Assembly (NCBI GenBank): GCA_942493055.1
Contig: OW818680.1
Coordinates: 4,526,001-4,590,000 of the forward strand
Direction: 5' to 3'
DNA length: 64,000 nt
Source of the DNA: CAIZQW01 sp942493055
GTDB lineage: Bacteria > Verrucomicrobiota > Kiritimatiellia > RFP12 > UBA1067
The position numbers and the translations under genes are program-made. The notes under the pieces are model-generated. The model was not told the DNA's origin. It ran no database searches and worked only from the letters and a program-made list of their open reading frames with translations. Within the stretch, counting starts at the first letter, position 1; each line of letters opens with the position of its first letter. Below are positions 33,661 to 41,428 of this stretch, one piece after another.

Positions 33661-36092
33661 AGCGCGTTAAATGGAATTCGAATTTGAGTGTCCTGTTCAG
33701 TGGCCTTATGCTCTGTGGCACGGTCCTGAGTGCGAGCGCCGCAGGCAAGGGCAAACAGGAGAAACAGCCGCCGCCAGATTTCACAAAGGGCGGACAGAAG
33801 GATGAGAGTCATGACTGGAACCTCGGGCCGACTGGCGCGCGCGGCTGGCTCTATGGCTGGGCTGGCAACACGGCAGAAGCGCGGCAGATCCTGGTGACCG
33901 CTGTTGACAATGGTTCGCCTGCCGACGGGATTTTAAAAAGCGGCGATGTCATTTTGGGCGTTGGAGAGAAGGGCTTCTCCGATGACGCCCGCATCCAGTT
34001 TGCCAATGCCATCACAGCTGCTGAGCAGGAAAAAAACAGTGGCAAGCTGCGGCTGATCCGTTGGCGTGATGGCAAGGCTGAGCAGGTCGAGCTGAAGCTG
34101 ACGGTCATGGGCGCTTACAGCGATAGTGCTCCGTATGACTGTGCGAAATCGAAGAAGATTTTCGACCTCGGTTGCCAAGCCATCGCGAAAAAAGGGTTGG
34201 GCGCTGTCTCGATCCCGAACGACCTCAATGCACTCGCCCTTCTGGCCTCTGGCAAGCAGGAGTACAGGCCGATGCTTGCTGAGTACGCCAAGAAGGCTGC
34301 GGTCTACGAGACCGACAGCATGGCCACGTGGTTCTACGGGTACGCCAATATTTTTCTGGCTGAGTATGTCATCGCCACGGGCGACACGTCTGTGCTCGAG
34401 GGCGTCAAGCGTCTGGCACTCGAGGCGGCCAAGGGCCAAGGGGCGATGGGACTCTGGGGACACAAGTTCGCCCGCCCGGACGGCAACCTCAACGGCTACG
34501 GCGCAATGAACCAGCCCGGGCTCAGCCTCTCCGTCTCCATGGCGCTGGCCCGTCAGGCTGGCGTGAAAGATCCTGAACTCAACCGCGCGATTGACAAGTC
34601 TGCAAACTTCCTGCGCTGGTTCGTCAACAAGGGCGCCATCCCTTACGGCGACCATCAGCCCTGGCCCGGCCACGAGGACAACGGAAAGTGTTCCAGTGCA
34701 GCGGTCTTCTTTGATCTCGTGGGCGATGCCAAGGCAACGGCCTTCTACGCCAAGATGTCCACAGCCGCTTACGCTGAACGCGAGCGCGGACACACTGGCA
34801 ACTTCTTCAACCTGTTATGGGCAATGCCCGGCGTCTCCCGCAGCGGTCCTCTGGGCACAGCCGCTTACATGAAAGAGCAATCCTGGTTCTATGACCTGGC
34901 CCGGAAGTGGGATGGAAGTTTTGGTTATCAGGGGTCGCCAGTCGGAGAGGAAGAGCATGGCAAGTATACGAGTTGGGACTCCACAGGCGCCTATCTGCTG
35001 GCCTATGCATTGCCGCTGAAGAGCCTCTATCTGACAGGCAAGCGTCTGTGTGTGGCACCTGCCTTGACCGCCAAAGAGACAGCCGAGGTCATTGCTGCGG
35101 GACGCGACTACAACCACGCCCTGGCCCGGGAGGGTTACGTCGGGCGCACGCCAGACCAGTTGCTGGCCGGCCTCTCGAACTGGTCGCCTGCGGTGCGCAA
35201 GCGTTCAGCCCAGGGCTTGACTCGGTGTGAGGGCGACTTTGTGCCCGCGCTGCTCAAACTGCTGGCCAGTGCAACCCCGGAGGCCCGTTACGGGGCGTGT
35301 GAGGCGCTTGGCTTTCTCGGTCCGAAGGCCGATGCCGCTGCCCCCCAGTTACGCGCGCTGCTCAAGGACGCTGATCCGTGGCTGCAGAGCCTGGCCTGCG
35401 TGGCACTGGCGGAGCTGGGCCCTGAAGCCCGCAAAGCCAGCGTAGATGATCTCTTGCGCATGACTGTGACGCCGAACCCGGCGGACCCGAGGCGCACGGC
35501 CCAGCGCGCGGCTTGCGTAGCGTTGTTCCAGCCCTTCCCTGGCAGTCGCATCCCGCGCACCAGCATCTTGGCCGACTCCCTGGTCGGTGTCGACACAGCG
35601 TTGCTCTATCCGGCCATGCTGTCGGTGTTGGAGAATGAGGACAGCGTTGCCCGCGGCTCCCTCAGCCGTATCTACGGCAAGCTGCCGGAGCGCGACATCG
35701 CCATACTCCTGCCCTCCATCATCAAGGCGACGCAGAAGCTGGCGCCCAGCAACGAGATGTTCGCCGACGGCATCCGCCTCGCAGGGCTCGACCTGCTCTC
35801 CAAGTACCACATCACCGAGGGCATGCAGTTGTGCTTGGAGGTCCTCGAGCCTGACCGTTGGGGCGCTGGACGCCGTTTTGAACCCTGCCTGAACAGCCTG
35901 AAGCGGTACGGCGGAAACGCGCGCCATCTGGTGCCTGCGCTTCAGAAGATGCGCGACGCCCTCGGCAAACCCAAGAAGAAGGGCGAAGAAGATCCCAACG
36001 CACTTGCACTCGACAAAGCCATCGCCGCCATCCAAGCCGACACCAATCCGCCGAAACTGCAAACCGCCGCCGAGTTCATGAAGAAAAAGTAA
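33657..36092 (+). CDS. Secreted DUF6288-type protein: PDZ domain, alpha-barrel and HEAT-like repeats
   Basis: 811 residues; ATG 33657 overlaps the preceding stop. Signal peptide MKRVKWNSNLSVLFSGLML to VLSASAAG. Residues about 45-135 carry NLGPTGARGWLYGW and a PDZ-like segment (VDNGSPADGILKSGDVILGV), the mark of DUF6288 proteins in Verrucomicrobia-like bacteria. A helical barrel region follows (about 150-480; NGYGAMNQPGLSLSVSMALA, FFNLLWAMPG), reminiscent of alpha/alpha toroids. HEAT-like repeats (LKLLASATPEARYGACEALG, LRALLKDADPWLQSLACVAL) occupy about 495-600. No catalytic site is assigned; the family function is unknown. Coupling to an SGNH esterase suggests a part in glycan breakdown. Confidence 0.75.
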   Translation: MKRVKWNSNLSVLFSGLMLCGTVLSASAAGKGKQEKQPPPDFTKGGQKDESHDWNLGPTGARGWLYGWAGNTAEARQILVTAVDNGSPADGILKSGDVILGVGEKGFSDDARIQFANAITAAEQEKNSGKLRLIRWRDGKAEQVELKLTVMGAYSDSAPYDCAKSKKIFDLGCQAIAKKGLGAVSIPNDLNALALLASGKQEYRPMLAEYAKKAAVYETDSMATWFYGYANIFLAEYVIATGDTSVLEGVKRLALEAAKGQGAMGLWGHKFARPDGNLNGYGAMNQPGLSLSVSMALARQAGVKDPELNRAIDKSANFLRWFVNKGAIPYGDHQPWPGHEDNGKCSSAAVFFDLVGDAKATAFYAKMSTAAYAERERGHTGNFFNLLWAMPGVSRSGPLGTAAYMKEQSWFYDLARKWDGSFGYQGSPVGEEEHGKYTSWDSTGAYLLAYALPLKSLYLTGKRLCVAPALTAKETAEVIAAGRDYNHALAREGYVGRTPDQLLAGLSNWSPAVRKRSAQGLTRCEGDFVPALLKLLASATPEARYGACEALGFLGPKADAAAPQLRALLKDADPWLQSLACVALAELGPEARKASVDDLLRMTVTPNPADPRRTAQRAACVALFQPFPGSRIPRTSILADSLVGVDTALLYPAMLSVLENEDSVARGSLSRIYGKLPERDIAILLPSIIKATQKLAPSNEMFADGIRLAGLDLLSKYHITEGMQLCLEVLEPDRWGAGRRFEPCLNSLKRYGGNARHLVPALQKMRDALGKPKKKGEEDPNALALDKAIAAIQADTNPPKLQTAAEFMKKK

Positions 36093-36111
36093 GCCCGCCG
36101 CTCGGGGCGGC

Positions 36112-36142
36112 GCAGTAGCAGTGGGCAGTAGCAGTAGGCAGT
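36112..36142 (+). repeat. Short tandem repeat (GCAGTAG/GGCAGT family)
   Basis: GCAGTAGCAGTGGGCAGTAG and further GCAGT units directly after the DUF6288 gene. Same family as 27450-27492 and as the coding copies at 45477-45503 and 53575-53612. Confidence 0.65.
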
Positions 36143-36181
36143 GAAGTGCCCCGGGAATAAACCAAGGGGTAACTTTGAAGA

Positions 36182-36320
36182 GGAATAATGGAATGTCAGA
36201 ATACTGAGCAGATACCCTTTGGAGGGACGCGCTCTGTCGCGTCCGGCCACGACAAAGCGTGGCCCTCCAGAGCCGATATTTCCCATCATTTCAACATTCC
36301 CATATTCCAACATTCCATTG
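36182..36320 (+). repeat. Mosaic nested-palindrome element E5
   Basis: Left arm GGAATAATGGAATGTCAG (36182-36199); core at about 36222-36269 with outer GGAGGG...CCCTCC and inner arms that match E4 core 1 in plan; right arm of CATTCC/ATTCCA units (36290-36318). It differs from the other elements in lying at the convergent end of two transcription units. Confidence 0.7.
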
Positions 36321-36329
36321 AAGTTACAG

Positions 36330-36551
36330 GCAAGTTGGGAATGAGAGGCAAGCATTCGAATGCCACGAACCCCACTGCGCTCGGCGAGACGCCCACGCTC
36401 CTTTCTCACAGCCAGGCAAAGGAGAACGGACTTTCCTGTCCGTTGCTCCACGGGTTGGAAAACCCGTGCCCCTTTGACAAGGACGCGCGCGTCCGCCACT
36501 GGGAGCATAGGCATCTTGCCTGTGCACACAACGAAGACATCAAGAAACTGA
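36330..36551. other. Convergent intergenic tail with hairpin modules
   Basis: Between the rightward DUF6288 gene and the leftward TIR-like gene. It contains hairpin CACGGGTTGGAAAACCCGTG (36451-36470), the self-complementary GGACGCGCGCGTCC (36480-36493) and a GGCATCTTGCCTGTGC segment, all reminiscent of REP-like dispersed palindromes. Frames across it are low-complexity and not credible as genes. Confidence 0.5.
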
Positions 36552-37604
36552 TTAATCTTTTTTAAACTTGAGTGGCACGGACAGCACAGAATTGCTGGTG
36601 CCTGTTGGAACGTTTGCTGAAGAGACTCCTATTATCTTTGAGGCTTCAGATGGGGAATGCTGTAAGGCGGCGACGGGTGTAGTCGCTCTATTGGCCATGC
36701 ATGACTGACAGACAGGCGCGTCTTTGCCTCGAGACAAAATCACATGTCCAACCGATAAGCCTCCAGAGACGCAGGCTACAATGAAAAAGATAATCATGTA
36801 CCAATAAGCGGTCTGTTTATCAGTGTCCGTGGTGGATTTATATTTTTTAGCCTCTAAAATTTTCCATTCAGCATCAAATAGTTGGGCAGGCAAGTGTTTC
36901 TCAAGCGCCGCTACGACTTTCGATTTTGCTCGGCTTAATGTGCCATACGAAATGATCGTTCGTCGCCAGTTGAAGCTGAGCGCTAAGCCCAGCAGTGCCA
37001 GAAGCGTTGCTACGGCTGTCGCATTTACAATTCCCGTCTTGTCGATGGACGAGATAGCGACTCCGGTACCCGCCAATAAAGCAGCTATGGCTGTCACATA
37101 AAGGGTGTTGACCTGCTGCCGTCTTGAAATGAGCGATTCCCAGCTTTTGACCATAACGTCATATTGCTTCCATATCATGTCGAGATCCTGCGTCTGGTCT
37201 TTTGAAAACAGAGCGCGTTCCAAAAGCATTTCAGCAATTCGGCCGGCAAGCTCTGAAGATTCCCATCCGATGGGCGAGAGTTTTGCATCCAGACATGCCG
37301 GGGGTTCCTTATAATCACGAGCCATACGTGCAACGAGGATGGGTTTGCCCAATCTGCAAGACTCAAGGATCTCCCAGTTGACCGGTGCACTACAATGTGT
37401 TTCTGGACCCACAAGACAGACCACAGCATCACAGGTTGCCAAGACTTTTGTCGCCTCTTCCTTCCAGTTTTCAGATGACGGAACTTGCTTTGACCCATCT
37501 ATGAAAGGCATATTCGGTAGAAGGTCTCGTAGTTCAGCCAGTAAAGCATTGACGCGCTTCTGATCAGCATTCCGATTACTAAAGAAAATATTAAACTCTT
37601 GCAT
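36552..37604 (-). CDS. TIR-like domain fused to RipA/8xMP-type membrane module
   Basis: 350 residues on the minus strand; ATG 37604 follows AAAGGGGAAA. Residues 1-130 read as a TIR-like (MTH538/ThsB-style) fold: FNIFFSNRNADQKRVNALL, then a DAVVCLVGPETHC strand and VNWEILESCRLGKPILVAR, where the WEI Glu sits where NADase TIRs keep theirs. From about 140 to 290 the sequence follows the RipA-family/8xMP pattern: SLISRRQQVNTLY, two TM helices, NWRRTIISYGTLSRAKSKVV, LEKHLPAQLFDAEWKIL, and a further TM (WYMIIFFIVACV). The tail is Ser/Thr-rich. TIR domains in bacteria act as NAD+-degrading or signal-making immune enzymes; the membrane module suggests a membrane-anchored effector or sensor. It stands alone, divergent from the GYF operon. 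The TIR call is moderately sure, the 8xMP call rather sure. Confidence 0.65.
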   Translation of the reverse strand: MQEFNIFFSNRNADQKRVNALLAELRDLLPNMPFIDGSKQVPSSENWKEEATKVLATCDAVVCLVGPETHCSAPVNWEILESCRLGKPILVARMARDYKEPPACLDAKLSPIGWESSELAGRIAEMLLERALFSKDQTQDLDMIWKQYDVMVKSWESLISRRQQVNTLYVTAIAALLAGTGVAISSIDKTGIVNATAVATLLALLGLALSFNWRRTIISYGTLSRAKSKVVAALEKHLPAQLFDAEWKILEAKKYKSTTDTDKQTAYWYMIIFFIVACVSGGLSVGHVILSRGKDAPVCQSCMANRATTPVAALQHSPSEASKIIGVSSANVPTGTSNSVLSVPLKFKKD

Positions 37605-37946
37605 TTTCCCCTTTAAGTACGCAGTACATCAATTGCAAAACTAAGCTTTGATTTAATTGCTTAACCACCTGATTGGAGAATATTACAAAGTCTTAGATAA
37701 AAAGGCAATGCGGAAAAAATGATAAAACAATCCGAAGACGACGCCCAGAGATAATTGGGAAGGTGTCGGAATAAACTAACTAAGTTCACTGTAAAACTTA
37801 ATTAGGGGGGCTATACCTTAAAATACTTTACTTTCAGCTTGATTTCTGGCTCTAAAAGCGCAAGAATTCATCTAATTCGTTTAGTGGCTGTCAGTAAACG
37901 CCAACTGATCTATAGTAGACGTTCGGGAAAAAGGAGAGGATATATA
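37605..37946. other. Divergent promoter region, no gene
   Basis: A 342-base A+T-rich region between the leftward TIR-like gene and the rightward zinc-ribbon/GYF gene. It must hold both promoters, but I cannot assign convincing -35/-10 pairs. An in-frame extension of the GYF gene back to 37839 has no ribosome site and no coding character. AAGGAGAGGA (37931-37940) is the ribosome site for the ATG at 37947. Confidence 0.5.
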
Positions 37947-39461
37947 ATGAGTGACTTGAAGTTTTCCTGCCCACACTGCAATCAACATCTGGAGTTGCCG
38001 GAGGACATGTGCGGCACCGTCGTTGACTGTCCGTCATGCGGAAATCGAATCCAGACGCCTACGTTCGCTCAGTTACGGGAAGGAGGGCCGGCTTCAACCT
38101 ACACGATCATCGGAGTCGATGGCAGCCGATACGGTCCCGTCACAGCAGACCAGTTGCGACAGTGGATCAGAGAAGGGCGTGTTAACGCGGCGACACGTGT
38201 TCAAGTCGAAGGTAATTCCGACTGGAAAGCACTGGGGGAAATTGCCGAGTTCGCTGCTCTGTCATCCGTCAAGGCTCCGCCTCCGTATATTGGCAGCGTG
38301 ACCGCTGGAACGGGAGCTGATGTGGCGAGTGATCAGCGGCCTCTGCCCAAGCCCATGCGCTATTCCCCACCAGAAAGCTCTGCGCTTCAGGGAAATCTTA
38401 ATGGAGCCGAAACTGGGCTATCAGCCCACGGGATCTCACGCACCCCCATGTTTCTATTCACCTACATGGCACTGACGAAGAGCAAGGAGAAAAAAACAGG
38501 TTCAGTGACGGCCCCCAACCGCGTTGAAGCCATTCGAGCGCTCGAAAAGCACGGTTTGTTGCCCATTAGAATATCGGAGCCAGAGGCCGTGCCCATTCCG
38601 GTCGTAGCACCGGCGGCCACCCCAAATATGGGCGCATCCCCTGCTGGCGGGCATTCGGGGTCAGTAGAGACGGGCGAACGGTTTTGCCCAGTTGCCGTGG
38701 TGCCTCCATTGCGTGAGCCGCTTATGATTACGCTCGCTGAGAGCGTCCCCGCAGATGCACCCGGCGAACGATTCGAAGTGGTGCGCCAGAACGGGGAAAC
38801 CGTGACGATCGCATCGGCGGAGCGCCTGCGCGAATACATTCTGAAGAGCTATTTCGCAAGAAATACGCAAGTGCGCAAAGTTCTGGTGGACGAGGCCGGC
38901 ACGCGTACAGAATCCGCCTGGACAGCCCTGGAGCAGCTCGGCGACTGCAGACCATCCATTGATGTTTTGTATCGTCCAATTTGGCATCGAACAATGAAGT
39001 GGCTCTGGTATGGCGTGATCGGCGGCGTCATCCTGAAGGCGTTGGATACGGCGGTTTTCATGTTTGAGGCTAATGAGTCTGTAGGCGTTCTCTGGGTTGC
39101 CATGATCCTTGGGCTCGGCTTGTCGGTCAAATGGCATTGGGTCAAGTGGGTAGCCTTTATTATAATCGGAGGAGTCCTCAAGGAAGGGAAGCTCAATGTG
39201 GGGGTCCTGCTCCCTATGTTTGGAGGCGCCTTATTCACGACCGTACTGATTGGCGCGCTCTTCGGGGCGCTTGTGGGCATGATCATCGGAACGATTATAG
39301 GCTATTGCAGGGCATCCTCGGGACCGAGGGCCCCAGACGCTCTCCCAGAGGGGAACAAGCCCCTGACTCTAGGCTTGTATGCGCCCATTGGCGGACTTGT
39401 TGTCCTCATTCCGATCTATATCTGGCTGATCAATAAAATTGCTAACGCTTATGGGAATTAA
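37947..39461 (+). CDS. Zinc-ribbon + GYF_2 + GspF-N-like membrane protein
   Basis: About 504 residues from ATG 37947, with AAGGAGAGGA just upstream. Residues 5-31 form a zinc ribbon (SCPHCNQHLELPED, then CPSCG). Residues about 48-105 are a GYF_2/DUF4339-type domain (YTIIGVDGSRYGPVTADQLR, SDWKALGEI). Around 170-215, FTYMALTKSKEKKTGSV and NRVEAIRALEKHGLLPIRIS follow the N-terminal pattern of GspF/PilC. A second GYF-like stretch (RFEVVRQNGETVTIASAERL) lies at about 270-330. Four to five TM helices end the protein. GYF domains bind proline-rich peptides; an adaptor role at the membrane is inferred. It heads a run of five close same-strand genes leading into the kinases. Confidence 0.65.
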   Translation: MSDLKFSCPHCNQHLELPEDMCGTVVDCPSCGNRIQTPTFAQLREGGPASTYTIIGVDGSRYGPVTADQLRQWIREGRVNAATRVQVEGNSDWKALGEIAEFAALSSVKAPPPYIGSVTAGTGADVASDQRPLPKPMRYSPPESSALQGNLNGAETGLSAHGISRTPMFLFTYMALTKSKEKKTGSVTAPNRVEAIRALEKHGLLPIRISEPEAVPIPVVAPAATPNMGASPAGGHSGSVETGERFCPVAVVPPLREPLMITLAESVPADAPGERFEVVRQNGETVTIASAERLREYILKSYFARNTQVRKVLVDEAGTRTESAWTALEQLGDCRPSIDVLYRPIWHRTMKWLWYGVIGGVILKALDTAVFMFEANESVGVLWVAMILGLGLSVKWHWVKWVAFIIIGGVLKEGKLNVGVLLPMFGGALFTTVLIGALFGALVGMIIGTIIGYCRASSGPRAPDALPEGNKPLTLGLYAPIGGLVVLIPIYIWLINKIANAYGN

Positions 39462-39496
39462 TGAGCACACATTAAAGTTCCGTTGAGATGATAAAC

Positions 39497-40708
39497 ATGA
39501 ATGACTTGATTTTTGACTGCCCTCACTGCACCAAACATTTTGAGTTGCCGGAAGACCTGCGCAGGACTGCTGTTTACTGCCCATCATGCGGCAGGCAGAT
39601 GCAGATGCCTCAGCTCTTGCCGATACGGGAAGGAGAACCGGGCACAAGCTACACGCTGATCTGCAATGATGGGAAGCGATACAGTCCTCTCACGGCAGAC
39701 CAATTGTTGCAGTTGATTAAAGATGGGCGCGCTGACAAGACGACAGACGTTCAAATCATAGGACATGGCGACTGGAAGAGACTTGGGGAACTTCCCGAGT
39801 TCGCTGTCCCGTTATCCAACAGTGTGCCGATTCCGCCGCCGCCCCCCCTCCCCAGTCTGGCACGGGCACAGCCATCCTTCGCAAGTCGGCCAAAAACGCC
39901 ATCTTCATCTCCTCATCACCTGACGACATTCCCAGTTGCGGTTATCATCTTGTTGCACTTCGTGACCTTTGGCTTATTCACGTTCATCTGGTTGAACGTG
40001 ATGCACGGGAAGATGTGCCGCGTCAGAGCCGATGATCCGTCTGCAGGCAGGGCCGTGGGCTTCTGCTTCATCCCGTTCTTCAACTTCTACTGGATATTTT
40101 TTACTTTCCGGAGGCTGTGTTTGCGCATCGACGAGCAGCGAGGAGTGTATGGCTTGCAGCCCAGCAATCTCAGAGGTTTAGCGACCACGGCTTGCATCTT
40201 CCAGGTCATCCCGTACCTCAATATCCTGATCGGCTATACGATCATCACTCCGATCTTCGCAGGGATGATGCAATCAAGTGTTAATCAACTGGTCCGCACA
40301 AGCGTCAAAACTTTTCCGCGCACTATACTTCAGTCCTTCGCTGGCCCGGAGCGTGGAATCTCCGGAGTGGTGATTGCCGCAATCATCTGCGCCTGTCTCA
40401 TCCCTGTCACAGGTCTGTTGTCTGCCATAGCGTTTCCCTCTTTTATGAAGGCCCAAGAGGTCAGTCAGCGCCGGGCCTGCATCTACAATATGCGGCAATT
40501 AGAAGGGTGCAAGGAGCAAGCAGCATTGGTGGGCAGCATCGGCGGAAACGGCAAAAACATCACGGAGCAAGATGTGTCGCCGTATCTGAAGAACGGTTTT
40601 TCGGGTCTGATCTGCCCCAAAGGCGGCTTCTACACAATCAACCCACTCGAAAAAGAACCTATGTGTTCAGAGCATGGGTCGCTCTCCGAGGCGATGGAGA
40701 GAAGATAA
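39497..40708 (+). CDS. Zinc-ribbon + GYF_2 + DUF4234-like + pseudopilin-like fusion protein
   Basis: About 403 residues; ATG 39497 is chosen over ATG 39488 because only it begins like the paralog (MNDLIFDCPHC versus MSDLKFSCPHC). Zinc ribbon at 6-32; GYF_2 at about 48-105 (YTLICNDGKRYSPLTADQLL); a Pro-rich linker (SVPIPPPPPLPSLA); a four-helix membrane region like DUF4234 (FPVAVIILLHFVTFGLFTFI onwards). The C-terminal 110 residues look like a type II pseudopilin: a TM helix ending AIAFPSFMKAQEVSQRRAC, NMRQLEGCKEQAAL, VSPYLKNGF, and a CPKGGFYTI...CSEHG end, which is the usual Verrucomicrobia-type pseudopilin tail. A pseudopilin placed internally after other TM helices cannot be processed as a normal prepilin, so this is a domain reuse. 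An internal proline tract next to GYF domains is a possible ligand. Confidence 0.68.
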   Translation: MNDLIFDCPHCTKHFELPEDLRRTAVYCPSCGRQMQMPQLLPIREGEPGTSYTLICNDGKRYSPLTADQLLQLIKDGRADKTTDVQIIGHGDWKRLGELPEFAVPLSNSVPIPPPPPLPSLARAQPSFASRPKTPSSSPHHLTTFPVAVIILLHFVTFGLFTFIWLNVMHGKMCRVRADDPSAGRAVGFCFIPFFNFYWIFFTFRRLCLRIDEQRGVYGLQPSNLRGLATTACIFQVIPYLNILIGYTIITPIFAGMMQSSVNQLVRTSVKTFPRTILQSFAGPERGISGVVIAAIICACLIPVTGLLSAIAFPSFMKAQEVSQRRACIYNMRQLEGCKEQAALVGSIGGNGKNITEQDVSPYLKNGFSGLICPKGGFYTINPLEKEPMCSEHGSLSEAMERR

Positions 40709-40776
40709 ACTGGCCAACACAGATTACGTAACTGCGTTTAGACGCAACAACTGTCCAGCAAAGTAAGGGAGTCAAA

Positions 40777-41343
40777 ATGTCAGTATTTTTATACAAGGCG
40801 CGTGATCAAGCAGGGTCTCTCGTAACAGACATGATCGAAGCAGGTGATCGGGTGCAGGCAATACGGAAACTTGAAAGCATGAAGTTGCTGCCTATCAAGC
40901 TGACGGAAAGCCAGCCTCAACGTGCTAGACGTATGCCAGTTCGCGGCATAGCCATTGCGTCTATATCAGTGATTGTGCTGGTGGCTGCGGTGTTTGGCAC
41001 CTGGTACTTTGTGCCTTGGGGTACGCTCTTGCCTCAGCGCGTGTGGGTTGAAGCCAAGGATCAGGCTATCTGGATTGGAAACGGGGAACTCTCGGCCAAG
41101 TACAAATGGGATGGCGATCAGGGCTTATGTGGACCAGCGGGTACTGGAATGCAATACTTGGCAAATAAAAAGGTGTTGATCACCGGAAATCCTTGGTTTG
41201 GTTATGGTAATCTCAAGATTGAAGGTTCAGCAGTAGCCAGTGAAGAGGGTATTACATTACAGCCCGGCAGCAAGCTGATGCCGCAACAGAGGACGCGTCA
41301 AGAGAAGCCCGCGCCGCGTAAAAAAGAGAAGCGAAAGACTTGA
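40777..41343 (+). CDS. Small membrane protein with GspF/PilC N-terminal-like segment
   Basis: 188 residues from ATG 40777 (GGGAGTC upstream). Residues 3-46 (FLYKARDQAGSLVTDMIEAG, then VQAIRKLESMKLLPIKLTE) follow the N-terminal signature of GspF/PilC proteins of type II secretion and type IV pili. A single TM helix lies at about 53-75 (GIAIASISVIVLVAAVFGTW). The C-terminal half is a small periplasmic or extracytoplasmic domain rich in Trp and Gly, with a basic tail. It is far too short to be a PilC. The same segment is inside the protein at 37947, so it appears to be a mobile module here. Function unknown. Confidence 0.55.
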   Translation: MSVFLYKARDQAGSLVTDMIEAGDRVQAIRKLESMKLLPIKLTESQPQRARRMPVRGIAIASISVIVLVAAVFGTWYFVPWGTLLPQRVWVEAKDQAIWIGNGELSAKYKWDGDQGLCGPAGTGMQYLANKKVLITGNPWFGYGNLKIEGSAVASEEGITLQPGSKLMPQQRTRQEKPAPRKKEKRKT

Positions 41344-41428
41344 TTCTCGCAAGCCAAATATGCCACAATGACCACGACATTTGTAATGTAGCCCCCGAAT
41401 AGTGGGGCATGCCTATTATAGGAGTGGA

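Noticed and set aside
36188..36565. Short frames across the convergent gap
   Set aside because: Entirely within palindromic repeats, low-complexity translation.
37839..37946. Upstream extension of the zinc-ribbon/GYF gene
   Set aside because: No ribosome site there; ATG 37947 has AAGGAGAGGA and aligns with the start of the paralog.
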